A stretch of DNA of 64,000 nt from Cellulomonas sp. PhB143. GTDB lineage: Bacteria; Actinomycetota; Actinomycetes; Actinomycetales; Cellulomonadaceae. A program made the translations under genes and the position numbers. Under the pieces are notes generated by a model, which did not search any database, had not been told where the DNA came from, and was given only the letters and a program-made list of their open reading frames with translations. Below are positions 24,371 through 33,368 of the stretch, piece by piece; position 1 is the stretch's first letter, and every line of letters begins with the position of its first letter. The stretch spans positions 1-64,000 of the forward strand of contig NZ_RKIJ01000002.1 of assembly GCF_003752595.1 (NCBI RefSeq), given 5' to 3'.

Positions 24371-25816
24371 TCAGCCCCAGACGAGGGCCTGCGCGGGGTC
24401 CTCGAGCACGCGCGCGACGTCCGCCAGGAACCGCGAGCCCAGCTCGCCGTCGACGAGGCGGTGGTCGAAGCTCAGGGCGAGCTGCGTGACCCACCGCTTG
24501 CGGATCTTGCCCTTGTGCACCCACGGCTGCTGGCGGATCGCCCCGAACGCGAGGATCGCGGCCTCGCCCGGGTTGAGGATCGGCGTCCCGGTGTCGATGC
24601 CGAACACGCCCACGTTCGTGATCGTGATCGTGCCGTCGCTCATGTCCGACGGCGACGTCCGCCCGGAGCGTGCCGTCGCGGTGAGGCTCGCGATGCCCTG
24701 CGCGAGGCCCTTGAGGTCGAGGCGGTGCGCGTCCTTGACGTTGGGCACCACGAGCCCGCGGGGCGTGGCCGCGGCGATGCCGAGGTTCACGTAGTGCTTG
24801 TAGACGATCTCCTGCGCCGCGTCGTCCCAGCTCGCGTTGATCTCGGGGTGCCGGTCGACAGCGACGAGCAGCGCCTTCGCCGTGATCAGCAGCGGAGTCA
24901 CGCGCACGTCCGCGAACTCGCGGTCCCCGCGGAGCCGCTCGACGAGCCGCATGGTGCGGGTGACGTCGACGGTGTGGAAGACCGAGACGTGCGGCGCCGT
25001 GAACGCGCTCGCGACCATCGCCTCGGCGGTGCGCTTGCGCACCGAGCGCACGGCGACGCGCGTCTGGCGCCCGTCGGGGGTGACGCTGCCGCCCTCGCGC
25101 CACGGCTCCTCGTCGCCGGCGTAGGTCGCGAGCTCGCGGGCCGTGCTGCGCTCGTGGTGGGCGACGACGTCCTCGCGCGTGACGATCCCGCCGGGCCCCG
25201 TCGGGTCGACGCTCATGAGGTCGACGCCGAGGTCGCGCGCCAGCTTGCGCACGGGCGGCTTGGCGAGGGCACGCTCGGCCGGCTGGGGCACGGCGGGCGC
25301 GGGCGCGGCGGGCTGAGGGGCGACCGGCTGCGCCGCGGCCGCGGGCGCGACGGCGGGAGCGGCAGGCGCTGCGGCGGGAGCGGCAGGCGCTGCGGCGGGA
25401 GCGGCCGCGCCGGTGGAGCGGCGTGCGCGACGGGAGCCGCCGGGGCCGGCGACGCCGTAACCGACGAGCACGGCGCCCGAGCCCTCGGCCTGCGCGGCGG
25501 GCTCCGGTGTCGCGGCCCCCCCGGCCGCCGCGCCCGCGTCGCCGGTCCCCGCGTCCGCGGGGGCGCCGTCGGGGTCGGTGTCCACGACGACGATCGGCGT
25601 GCCCACGTCGACCGTCGTGCCCTCGGTCACGAGGATCTCGACCACCACGCCGGCCCAGGGGCACGGCAGCTCGACGAGCGACTTGGCGGTCTCGATCTCG
25701 ACGAGCTGCTGGTTGACCTCGACGGTGTCGCCCGGTGCGACGTGCCACTGCACGATCTCGGCCTCGGTCAGGCCCTCGCCGGCGTCGGGGAGGCGGAACT
25801 GCTGATGCGTGGGCAC
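24371..25816 (-). CDS. bkdC: Branched-chain 2-oxoacid dehydrogenase E2 (dihydrolipoyl acyltransferase)
   Basis: A 481-residue E2. Lipoyl domain (1-80) with the modified Lys45 in EIETAKS; an Ala/Pro-rich linker with three near-identical tandem repeats (25340-25400); a peripheral subunit-binding domain (KPPVRKLARDLGVDLMSV); and the catalytic CAT domain ending with SFDHRLVDG, whose His and Asp form the active site. It transfers acyl groups to CoA. It is the last gene of the E1alpha-E1beta-E2 operon; no E3 (dihydrolipoamide dehydrogenase) gene is present. Sequence alone cannot exclude a pyruvate enzyme, but the two-gene E1 favours branched-chain substrates. Confidence 0.88.
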   Translation of the reverse strand: MPTHQQFRLPDAGEGLTEAEIVQWHVAPGDTVEVNQQLVEIETAKSLVELPCPWAGVVVEILVTEGTTVDVGTPIVVVDTDPDGAPADAGTGDAGAAAGGAATPEPAAQAEGSGAVLVGYGVAGPGGSRRARRSTGAAAPAAAPAAPAAAPAAPAVAPAAAAQPVAPQPAAPAPAVPQPAERALAKPPVRKLARDLGVDLMSVDPTGPGGIVTREDVVAHHERSTARELATYAGDEEPWREGGSVTPDGRQTRVAVRSVRKRTAEAMVASAFTAPHVSVFHTVDVTRTMRLVERLRGDREFADVRVTPLLITAKALLVAVDRHPEINASWDDAAQEIVYKHYVNLGIAAATPRGLVVPNVKDAHRLDLKGLAQGIASLTATARSGRTSPSDMSDGTITITNVGVFGIDTGTPILNPGEAAILAFGAIRQQPWVHKGKIRKRWVTQLALSFDHRLVDGELGSRFLADVARVLEDPAQALVWG

Positions 25817-25868
25817 GGGTGCTCCTGTGGCTCTCGGGTGGCGTGCGGTACGGGGCGGCCGGGGTGCG

Positions 25869-26924
25869 CTAGAAGGCGAGCGTACGGTCGACGGCCTCGA
25901 GGATCCGGTCGACGCTCGGCAGGAAGTCGTGCTCGAGCTTCGCGACCGGGTACGGCGCGTGGAAGCCGCCGACCCGCAGGACCGGGGCCTCGAGCGCGTA
26001 GAAGCACTCCTCCGTGACCCGGGCCGCGACCTCGGCGCCCGGCCCGAGGAACGTCAGGGCCTCGTGGACGACGACGCAGCGCCCCGTGCGACGCACGCTC
26101 TCGACGACCGTGGCGGTGTCGAGCGGGGAGATCGCGCGCAGGTCGACCACCTCCACGCTCGTGCCCTCGGCGGCGGCCGCCTCGGCGGCGGCGAGCGTGA
26201 CGTGGGTCGCGGCGCCGTAGGTCACCAGCGTGACGTCGCTCCCCCGGCGGACGACGCGCGCCGTGCCGAGGCTCGCGGCGGACCCCGCCGTCGCGACGCG
26301 GGCGAGGTCGACCTCCGCCTTGTCCCAGTAGCGGGCCTTCGGCTCGAAGAACAGGACGGGGTCCGGGGAGGCGATCGCCTCGCGGAGCATCGTGTACGCG
26401 TCCTGCGGGTTCGAGGGCGCGACGACGCGCAGGCCCGCGGTGTGCGCGAAGAGGGTCTCCGGGCTCTCGCTGTGGTGCTCGACGGCGCCGATCCCCCCGC
26501 CCGAGGGGACCCGGATCACGACGGGGAGCTCGAGGCGCCCGCGGGACCGGTTGTGCAGCTTCGCGAGCTGGGTCGTGATCTGGTCGTACGCCGGGAAGAT
26601 GAACCCGTCGAACTGGATCTCGCAGACCGGGCGGTAGCCGCGCAGCGCGAGCCCGATCGCGGTCCCGACGATGCCCGACTCCGCGAGCGGGGTGTCGACG
26701 ACGCGGTCCTCGCCGAAGTCCTTCTGCAGCCCGTCGGTCACGCGGAAGACCCCGCCGAGCGCCCCGATGTCCTCGCCCATGAGCAGGACCTTCGGGTCGT
26801 CCTCCAGCGCGCGGCGCATGGCCTCGTTGATCGCCCGGCCGAGCGTCAGCCTCGTCGTCGGCGGCGGCGGCGCGGCGGCGCCCTGCTCGTTGCCGGCGGG
26901 CCGGTCCTGGACGGTCTGGCTCAT
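25869..26924 (-). CDS. bkdB: 2-oxoacid dehydrogenase E1 beta subunit
   Basis: A 351-residue transketolase-like beta subunit that pairs with the alpha subunit to decarboxylate the 2-oxoacid and pass the acyl group to E2. Typical blocks are TLGRAINEAMRRALEDDP, LLMGEDIGALGGVFRVTDGL, EIQFDGFIFPAYDQ, GGGIGAVEHHSESPE and HEALTFLGPGAEVAARV. Its start overlaps the alpha-subunit stop by four bases. The first ~25 residues are a Pro/Ala-rich lead. Confidence 0.9.
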   Translation of the reverse strand: MSQTVQDRPAGNEQGAAAPPPPTTRLTLGRAINEAMRRALEDDPKVLLMGEDIGALGGVFRVTDGLQKDFGEDRVVDTPLAESGIVGTAIGLALRGYRPVCEIQFDGFIFPAYDQITTQLAKLHNRSRGRLELPVVIRVPSGGGIGAVEHHSESPETLFAHTAGLRVVAPSNPQDAYTMLREAIASPDPVLFFEPKARYWDKAEVDLARVATAGSAASLGTARVVRRGSDVTLVTYGAATHVTLAAAEAAAAEGTSVEVVDLRAISPLDTATVVESVRRTGRCVVVHEALTFLGPGAEVAARVTEECFYALEAPVLRVGGFHAPYPVAKLEHDFLPSVDRILEAVDRTLAF

Positions 26925-28105
26925 CGGGCGCCTCCCTGCGTCGCGATCTCGGCATCACCATCGGCATCGGCGAAACCTGCCTCGTACTGCGCGTGCCACT
27001 CCCGGTCGGCCGTGACGGTGCCGTGCTCGCTCGCGTAGACGGTGTCGAACATGGACGACGCCGGCGGCGCCTCGATGGCGCGGACGTACGCCCGCAGCCG
27101 CTCGCCGAAGGCGTCGGCCTCCGCGTCGAGGTCGCTCGCCCAGGACTCGTCCCAGGCGCCCTCGGCCTCGAGGTGGCGGCGCAGGCGGTCGATCGGGTCG
27201 CGCTCGCGCCACTCCTGCTCCTGCGCGCGCGAGCGGTAGCGCGTCGGGTCGTCCGACGTCGTGTGCGCGCCCATGCGGTAGGTGTACGCCTCGACGAAGG
27301 TGGGGCCGCCGCCGGAGCGGGCGCGCTCGAGCGCCTCGGCCGTCACGGCGTAGCTCGCGAGGACGTCGTTGCCGTCGACGCGCACGCTGGGCACGCCGAA
27401 ACCCCGGCCGCGGTGGAACAGCGGCACCCGGGACTGGCGGCTCGTGGGCTCCGAGATGGCCCACTGGTTGTTCTGGCAGAAGAACACGACGGGCGCGTTG
27501 GTCGTCGCCGCGAAGACGAGGGCCTCGTTGACGTCGCCCTGGGCGGTGGAGCCGTCCCCGAAGTAGGCGACGACGGCGGTGTCGCGCTCCGGGTCCCCGG
27601 TGCCGACGAGGCCGTCCCGCTGCACGCCCATGGCGTACCCCGTGGCGTGCAGCGTGTGGGAGCCGATGACGAGCGTGTAGAGGTGGAAGTTGTGCGCCTC
27701 GGTGTCCCAGCCTCCGTGGTCGACGCCGCGGAACTGCAGCAGGATCTGCGCCAGGTCCAGCCCGCGGGTGTGCGCGACGCCGTGCTCCCGGTAGGACGGG
27801 AAGACGTAGTCCTGCGGTGCGAGCGCCCGGCCGGAGCCGACCTGCGCGGCCTCCTGGCCGAGGCACTGCGGGAAGAGCCCCAGCTCGCCCTGGCGCTGCA
27901 GGGCCGTGGCCTCGTCGTCGAACCGGCGCACCAGCACCATGTCCCGGTACAGCCCGCGCAGCGCGGCGTGGTCGAGGTGGGCGACGCGCTCGGCGTAGGG
28001 GGCGCTCGGGCCCTCGGCGGTGCGCCTGCCCTCCGGGGTCAGGAGCTGGATCATCTCCTCGCCGCCCGGCTCGTGCGCCGCCTGCGTCCCGTCCTGGTGG
28101 TTCAC
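26921..28105 (-). CDS. bkdA: 2-oxoacid dehydrogenase E1 alpha subunit
   Basis: A 394-residue thiamine diphosphate enzyme subunit. The cofactor motif starts GDGSTAQGDVNEAL and closes with CQNNQW. Also visible are FPSYREHGVAHTRG, HLYTLVIGSHTLHATGYA and the YRMGAHTTSDDPTRYR loop, where branched-chain E1 enzymes carry phosphorylatable-loop sequence in eukaryotes. GTG at 28105 (VNHQDG) has GGAGG nine bases upstream; the frame remains open to 28165. It heads the operon; the upstream gap carries a triple inverted repeat. Confidence 0.9.
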   Translation of the reverse strand: MNHQDGTQAAHEPGGEEMIQLLTPEGRRTAEGPSAPYAERVAHLDHAALRGLYRDMVLVRRFDDEATALQRQGELGLFPQCLGQEAAQVGSGRALAPQDYVFPSYREHGVAHTRGLDLAQILLQFRGVDHGGWDTEAHNFHLYTLVIGSHTLHATGYAMGVQRDGLVGTGDPERDTAVVAYFGDGSTAQGDVNEALVFAATTNAPVVFFCQNNQWAISEPTSRQSRVPLFHRGRGFGVPSVRVDGNDVLASYAVTAEALERARSGGGPTFVEAYTYRMGAHTTSDDPTRYRSRAQEQEWRERDPIDRLRRHLEAEGAWDESWASDLDAEADAFGERLRAYVRAIEAPPASSMFDTVYASEHGTVTADREWHAQYEAGFADADGDAEIATQGGAR

Positions 28106-28163
28106 TCGGGGTTCCCTCCGTGCTCCTGCCGCGGTGCGGGCCCGTCCGGGCACCGCCGCGCGC

Positions 28164-28211
28164 ACCTACGCCTCCGTAGGCTACGCAAGCGTAACCTACG
28201 GTCCCGTAGGT
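28164..28211. promoter_or_regulatory. Three evenly spaced operators upstream of the 2-oxoacid dehydrogenase operon
   Basis: Three palindromes lie in a row: CCTACGCCTCCGTAGG (28165-28180), TACGCAAGCGTA (28182-28193) and CCTACGGTCCCGTAGG (28195-28210). Their centres are exactly 15 bases apart and every half-site is a version of CTACG. They sit 60-106 bases before the bkdA start. A TetR-like or Lrp-like regulator responding to branched-chain acids is plausible; no regulator gene is adjacent. Confidence 0.65.
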
Positions 28212-28265
28212 TGTCGGTGGCGGCCCGTCGGCGCGGCACCGATCAGCAGCCGAGCCACCAACGGG

Positions 28266-29396
28266 TCAGCGGCGCGGCAGCCATCCCGCGCTCACCTTCA
28301 GGAGCAGGTCCGTGGCCTCGGGCTCGCCGACGCTCACCCGGATGCCCTCCCCGGCGAACGGCCGGACGAGCACCCCCGCGGCCGTCGCCTCGGCCGCGCG
28401 CGCGGCGCTCGCACTGCCGAGGGCGAACCAGACGAAGTTGCCCTGGGCGTCGGGCAGGTCCCAGCCCTGCTCGTGCAGCAGCGCGACCATGCGCGTCCGC
28501 TCGGCGACGACGCGCTCGACGCGCTCGAGCAGCTCGCCCTCCACCGCCAGCGAGGCGATCGCCGCGCTCTGCGCGAGGTGGTTCACCCCGAACGGCGTCG
28601 ACGTGGCGCGCACCGCCCGCGCGATGCGCTTGCGGGCGACGGCGTACCCGACGCGCAGGCCGGCGAGCCCGTAGGCCTTGGAGAAGGTGCGCACGAGGAC
28701 GAGGTTGCGGTGCCGGGCCATCGTCGCGAGACCGTCGGCGACCTTCGGGTCGCGGACGAACTCGACGTACGCCTCGTCGAGGACGACCAGGACGTCGTCG
28801 GGCACCTGGGCGAGGAACGCGTCGAGCTCGTCCTGGTGCACCACCGGCCCGGTGGGGTTGTTCGGGCTGCACACCAGCACGACGCGCGTGCGGTCGGTGA
28901 CGGCCGCGGCCATCGCGGGCAGGTCGAGCCGGCCGTCCTCGCGGACGGGGACCGGCACGGCCGTCCCGCCGGCGACGGCGACGACGATCGGGTACGCCTC
29001 GAACGAGCGCCACGGCATCACGACCTCGTCGCCGACGTCGATCACGGCCTCCAGGACGTGCTGCAGGACGGCGACGGACCCGTTGCCCGCCACGACGTTC
29101 TCCGGCGTCACGCGGAAGGGCACGACGTCGCCGCTCAGCGACTCCTCCGGGGTCGCCGCCAGCCGTGCCGCGATCGCCTCGACCAGCTCGGTCGCGTGCA
29201 TGTCCGGGTAGCGGTTGACGTCCTGGGCGGCGTCCGCGATGGCCGCCACGACCGAGGGCAGCGGCGGGTACGGGATCTCGTTCGAGGTGAGCTTGAAGGC
29301 GGCGGCGCCGACCGGCGTGCGCGCGCCCGGCACGTAGGCCGGCAGGGTGGCGACGGCGGGGCGGATCGGGACGCGGGGGCGGCGGCGTGCGGTCAC
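28266..29396 (-). CDS. hisC: Histidinol-phosphate/aromatic aminotransferase
   Basis: A 376-residue fold-type I aminotransferase. Visible are the substrate-side LTSNEIPYPPLP, the PLP phosphate region GNGSVAVLQ, CSPNNPTGP (Asn binding PLP), VVLDEAYVEF and TFSKAYGLAGLRVGY with Lys240 as the Schiff base, then a C-terminal GIRVSVGEP. The HisC/Pat group acts in histidine or phenylalanine/tyrosine synthesis. Alone here without other his genes, so Pat is a real alternative. Confidence 0.85.
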   Translation of the reverse strand: MTARRRPRVPIRPAVATLPAYVPGARTPVGAAAFKLTSNEIPYPPLPSVVAAIADAAQDVNRYPDMHATELVEAIAARLAATPEESLSGDVVPFRVTPENVVAGNGSVAVLQHVLEAVIDVGDEVVMPWRSFEAYPIVVAVAGGTAVPVPVREDGRLDLPAMAAAVTDRTRVVLVCSPNNPTGPVVHQDELDAFLAQVPDDVLVVLDEAYVEFVRDPKVADGLATMARHRNLVLVRTFSKAYGLAGLRVGYAVARKRIARAVRATSTPFGVNHLAQSAAIASLAVEGELLERVERVVAERTRMVALLHEQGWDLPDAQGNFVWFALGSASAARAAEATAAGVLVRPFAGEGIRVSVGEPEATDLLLKVSAGWLPRR

Positions 29397-29464
29397 GGGG
29401 CCAGGATGCCACGTCCGCCCGCGCCGACCCTGCGGGCGCCGGGACCTCCTGGGATGATGCGCCC

Positions 29465-29854
29465 ATGAACTTCCTCGTCCGCGCGCTCATCATGGGTCTG
29501 ACCTTCTGGTTCGCCAGCCTGATCTTCGACGACCACTTCTTCATCGTCGACAACGGGACGGTCCTCGGCGAGATCGTCGTCATCGTCGTGGTCGCGGCGC
29601 TCTTCACGCTGGTCAACATGGTGGTCAAGCCGATCCTGCAGATCATCTCGATCCCGCTGTACATCCTGACGCTCGGTCTGTTCCACCTGGTCATCAACGC
29701 CCTGATGCTCATGCTCACGGCGTGGCTGACCGAGGCGACCGACTGGGGCATCCGCCTCGAGGGCGGGTTCTGGTGGGCCGTGTGGATCGCCCTGATCATC
29801 GCCGTGATCAACGCGCTGATCACCGGCATCGTCCCGGGGCGCCAGACGCGCTGA
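29465..29854 (+). CDS. Phage holin family 4 superfamily IV membrane protein
   Basis: A 129-residue protein with four membrane helices (LVRALIMGLTFWFASLIF, LGEIVVIVVVAALFTLVNMV, LQIISIPLYILTLGLFHLVI, FWWAVWIALIIAVINALI) and the PxxxxLxxLTLGLF pattern of the chromosomal 'mycobacterial 4-TM holin' family. No lysis or phage genes are nearby, so this is a housekeeping membrane protein of unknown role. It diverges from hisC and converges on the hydrolase gene. Confidence 0.8.
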   Translation: MNFLVRALIMGLTFWFASLIFDDHFFIVDNGTVLGEIVVIVVVAALFTLVNMVVKPILQIISIPLYILTLGLFHLVINALMLMLTAWLTEATDWGIRLEGGFWWAVWIALIIAVINALITGIVPGRQTR

Positions 29855-29878
29855 GCACCGCCGCACCGCCGCTCGGTG

Positions 29879-31423
29879 TCACGGGTCGTCCTCCCGCGGC
29901 ACGAGGTGACCCTCGAAGACCCGGGTCGGGCCCGCACGCCCGGCCAGGAACTCCTCGGTCCCGGCGAGCTGGTCCTCGAGCGCGGGGTCGCCGAGCCTCG
30001 ACGCGTCGGCCAGGAGCCGCTCGTGGAACCCCATGCCGTGCGGCAGCAGCGCGCCCCCGCCGCCGTCGGGCTGCGCGCGTCCGGTGATCGTCACGTGGTT
30101 CGGTGACGGCGTGGGATCGCGCCCGTCGAGTCCCTCGACCCACTCGCCCGCGACGTCGAGGCTGGTCACCCGGACGTCGCGGGGCACGTCGTAGGCGCCC
30201 AGCGGTGTGCCGGCGACCACCAGCCGGCGCACCGCGAAGCCCGACGCCGCCATGCCGGCGACCACCGCCGCGGCCATGCCGCCCTGGCTGTGCCCGACGA
30301 GCATCACCTCCTCCTGCGGCCCGATGCCCGCCAGGCGCATCGACGCGAGGACGACCTGGACGCTGTCTGCCCCCTCGCGGACCTCGCGGTCGTGGGACAT
30401 CAGGTCGAGGTTCTGGCTCCACCCCCGCGTCGACCCGTCGCCGGCCTGGGTGCCGGGCACCGTGACGAGCCAGCGCACCGCGCCGTCGGGCCCCTCGTGC
30501 CGCTGGACCGCGACGGCCCCGTCCGGGATCCGCGCCGAGCGCGTCCCGTAGACCGGGTCGACCGTGGCGAGCGCGCCCGCCAGGTCGCGGGCGACGGGGA
30601 CCTCCCGGCCACCGCCGGCGACCTCGGTCACCACGGGGGCGTCCGCGGAGCGGGCGCGACCGCCGGCGAGCAGGGGGCGCAGCGCGTCGGCGGCCCCCTG
30701 CGGATCGCCCCGCGGCACCGCAGGCAGGTGCCCGGTCGCCACCGTCGCCGCCGCGCCGCCGATCGCGACGTACGGCGCGAGGCCGCGCACGACGGGCTCC
30801 TCCGCCTCGCCGAGCGCCGAGGCCGCGTACCCGAGCTCCCAGCCGTCCCCGTCGAGGCCGTGCCGGACGACGGATCCTCCGCCGGCGAGGAGCAGCGCCT
30901 GGACCGCCAGGTAGGGGCTGACGATCGTCGTCGCGGTCAGCAGGACCTGGCCGGCCGCGCCCATCCGACGGGCCACCGCCGCATCGGTCGCGTCGTACCG
31001 GCGGGCGGCGCGCTCCATGCGGTCGGCGATCGCCGCGACGGCCTCGTGCAGGGCGCGCACCGCGGCCCGCGCCGCGCAGGCGTCGGCGAGCGCGCGCTCC
31101 CGCGCGGCGGCGAGGTGCGCGTCGTGCCAGGCGCGGTCCGGGTCGAGCACGTCCGCGCCGCGCACGAAGGTCCCGGCACCGAGCGGGTCGGCTCCCGCCG
31201 GCCCGGCGTGCGCCCAGCGCAGCACGTACGCCGCAGCGTCGCTCCGCACCACGGCGTGGGCGAGGTCGTCGGCCGCCGCGGCGACGCGCCGCGCGTCATG
31301 CAGGATCACCTCCGTCCGGGCACGGGTCACCGTGCCGCCGGAGACGACGACGTCGGCCGTGCGGTCCCGCCCGGGCCACGGCACGGCCGGGCCCGCTGCG
31401 CCCGTAGCCCTGACCGTGCTCAC
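29879..31423 (-). CDS. Alpha/beta hydrolase with helical N-terminal region
   Basis: About 514 residues starting at a GTG that overlaps the upstream stop (GTGA). Residues ~1-180 are Ala-rich helices resembling WXG/LXG-type chaperone or anchor regions; ~185-250 include a hydrophobic hairpin. The C-terminal ~270 residues are an alpha/beta hydrolase: WLVTVPGTQAGDGSTRGWSQ, then the nucleophile elbow LVGHSQGGMAAA (Ser379), RRLVVAGTPLGAYDV and a late Asn-Pro-His region. Lipase or esterase activity is inferred; the pairing with a WXG-like protein suggests secretion through a type VII-like route. Confidence 0.65.
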   Translation of the reverse strand: MSTVRATGAAGPAVPWPGRDRTADVVVSGGTVTRARTEVILHDARRVAAAADDLAHAVVRSDAAAYVLRWAHAGPAGADPLGAGTFVRGADVLDPDRAWHDAHLAAARERALADACAARAAVRALHEAVAAIADRMERAARRYDATDAAVARRMGAAGQVLLTATTIVSPYLAVQALLLAGGGSVVRHGLDGDGWELGYAASALGEAEEPVVRGLAPYVAIGGAAATVATGHLPAVPRGDPQGAADALRPLLAGGRARSADAPVVTEVAGGGREVPVARDLAGALATVDPVYGTRSARIPDGAVAVQRHEGPDGAVRWLVTVPGTQAGDGSTRGWSQNLDLMSHDREVREGADSVQVVLASMRLAGIGPQEEVMLVGHSQGGMAAAVVAGMAASGFAVRRLVVAGTPLGAYDVPRDVRVTSLDVAGEWVEGLDGRDPTPSPNHVTITGRAQPDGGGGALLPHGMGFHERLLADASRLGDPALEDQLAGTEEFLAGRAGPTRVFEGHLVPREDDP

Positions 31424-31680
31424 CACGGGTCCGCCGCGGCGAAGGACTCGAAGCCGCGCGCCGACGCGACCGCCGCCTCGACGAGGCGGGCGGCCTCCGC
31501 GGCGCGGGCACGCACCTCCGCCAGCGCGTCCCGGTAGGCACCGGCGGCGTGCCCGGCCCAGGGCAGGCGGTCCGCGCCCGCCAGCGTCGCCAAGCACGCG
31601 TCGACCCGCCACCGCGCGTCATCGAGGAGCGCAGCTGGCGAGTCGCGGTCGAGAGCGGGGCACGCGCCGGGCGGGTTCAT
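31420..31680 (-). CDS. WXG100-like small helical protein
   Basis: An 86-residue protein, almost fully helical by composition, with a W-A-G centre (LPWAGHAAGAYRDALAEV) between two Ala/Arg/Leu-rich helices. This is the size and layout of WXG100-like secretion partners, which pair as helical hairpins, but without strict sequence proof. It is translationally coupled to the downstream hydrolase through GTGA. No ESX/T7SS core gene (EccC, EssC) is in the window. Confidence 0.6.
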   Translation of the reverse strand: MNPPGACPALDRDSPAALLDDARWRVDACLATLAGADRLPWAGHAAGAYRDALAEVRARAAEAARLVEAAVASARGFESFAAADPW

Positions 31681-31802
31681 GCGGCGACCGTAGGGCCGTC
31701 ACCGCACGGGCGACGGCGCCCTCGGCGCCCGTGTGGACCCGGGTCCTCGGTGGGCGACGTGTGGACGGACGGCCCGCAGCGTCGTCGGGCACGCGTGGAA
31801 GA

Positions 31803-33326
31803 ATGCCGTGCGTGCCCGACAACCAGCGCCCCGCAGAGCAGATCCCCCCCGCAGCGACCCGCGCCGTGCCGGTCCCCGACCGGACCGTCCTCGCCGACGT
31901 CGTGCCACCGATCGCGCTCGGGCCGCTCGACGGGCGCTACCGCGGCGCGGTCGCTCCGCTCGTCGACCACCTCAGCGAGGCCGCGCTCAACCGCGAGCGC
32001 CTGCACGTCGAGGTCGAGTGGCTCATCACGCTGTGCGACGGCGTCCCGGGCGTCACCGACGGACCCGTCGTGCCCGGCGCCCCCTCGCTGAGCGACGCCG
32101 AGCGCGCCTACCTGCGCGCGATCGTCACCGACCTCGACGCGGACGGGATCGCGGAGCTCAAGGACATCGAGCGCACCACGGTGCACGACGTCAAGGCGGT
32201 CGAGTACTTCGTCAAGCGGCGGCTCGAGCGGGCGGCGGACGCGCTCGGCGACGCGACGGTGCTCCCCGGCGTCGGCGAGCTCGTGCACTTCGCCTGCACG
32301 AGCGAGGACGTGAACAACCTCAGCTACGCGCTGATGGTGCGCGGCGCCGTCGGGCAGGTGTGGCTGCCGGCCGCGACGGCCGTGACGGACCAGCTCGCGG
32401 ACATGGCGCGCGACTCCGCGGCCGTGCCGCTGCTCAGCCGCACGCACGGGCAGCCGGCCACACCGACGACGCTCGGCAAGGAGCTCGCGGTGCTCGCGCA
32501 CCGCCTGCGCCGCCAGCTGCGCCGCGTCGAGGGCGGGGAGTTCCTCGGCAAGCTCAACGGCGCGACCGGTACCTACGGCGCGCACACCGTCGCGGTCCCC
32601 GGGGTCGACTGGCCCGCGGTCTCGCGCGCGTTCGTCGAGGGCCTCGGCCTGACGTGGAACCCGCTGACCACCCAGATCGAGTCGCACGACTGGCAGGCGG
32701 AGGTCTACGCCGACGTCGCGCGGTTCAACCGGATCCTGCACAACCTCGCCACCGACGTGTGGACGTACATCTCGCTCGGGTTCTTCACGCAGATCCCCGT
32801 CGCCGGCGCGACGGGCTCCTCGACGATGCCGCACAAGGTCAACCCGATCCGCTTCGAGAACGCCGAGGCGAACCTCGAGCTCAGCTGTGCGCTCCTCGAC
32901 ACCCTGTCGGCCACGCTCGTCACGTCGCGCCTGCAGCGCGACCTCACGGACTCCACGACGCAGCGCAACATCGGCCCGGCGTTCGGCCACTCGCTGCTCG
33001 CGATCGACAACGTCGCGCGGGGCCTGCAGGCGCTCGCGGTGAACGCCACCCTGATGGCCGAGGACCTCGACGCGAACTGGGAGGTGCTCGGCGAGCCGAT
33101 CCAGTCCGCGATGCGCGCGGCGTCGGTCGCCGGCGTGCCGGGCATGGAGAACCCTTACGAGCGGCTGAAGGACCTCACGCGCGGGCACCGGCTCACCGGC
33201 GAGGAGATGCGGCAGTTCGTCGCGGGCCTCGGCCTGCCCGACGACGTGACGGCCCGGCTCCAGGCGCTCACCCCCGCGACGTACACGGGGATCGCCGAGC
33301 AGCTGGTCGCCGACCACCTGGACTGA
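31803..33326 (+). CDS. purB: Adenylosuccinate lyase
   Basis: A 507-residue fumarase-superfamily lyase that cleaves SAICAR and adenylosuccinate in purine synthesis. Signatures include GPLDGRYRGAVAPLVDHLSE, KDIERTTVHDVKAVEYF, HFACTSEDVNNLSYALM, LSRTHGQPATPTTLGKE and the superfamily loop GSSTMPHKVNPIRFEN with the catalytic Ser. The length fits the long E. coli-type PurB rather than the ~430-residue Bacillus type. ATG at 31803 has GGAAG just upstream; a GTG nine bases later is possible. Confidence 0.95.
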   Translation: MPCVPDNQRPAEQIPPAATRAVPVPDRTVLADVVPPIALGPLDGRYRGAVAPLVDHLSEAALNRERLHVEVEWLITLCDGVPGVTDGPVVPGAPSLSDAERAYLRAIVTDLDADGIAELKDIERTTVHDVKAVEYFVKRRLERAADALGDATVLPGVGELVHFACTSEDVNNLSYALMVRGAVGQVWLPAATAVTDQLADMARDSAAVPLLSRTHGQPATPTTLGKELAVLAHRLRRQLRRVEGGEFLGKLNGATGTYGAHTVAVPGVDWPAVSRAFVEGLGLTWNPLTTQIESHDWQAEVYADVARFNRILHNLATDVWTYISLGFFTQIPVAGATGSSTMPHKVNPIRFENAEANLELSCALLDTLSATLVTSRLQRDLTDSTTQRNIGPAFGHSLLAIDNVARGLQALAVNATLMAEDLDANWEVLGEPIQSAMRAASVAGVPGMENPYERLKDLTRGHRLTGEEMRQFVAGLGLPDDVTARLQALTPATYTGIAEQLVADHLD

Positions 33327-33368
33327 CCGCGGGCGGCGCCGCGCCCCCTGCCGCCGCCGGGCCCACCG

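Noticed and set aside
29465-29854. Prophage remnant suggested by the holin-family gene
   Set aside because: This holin superfamily is widespread on actinobacterial chromosomes, and no phage structural, integrase or lysin gene is near.
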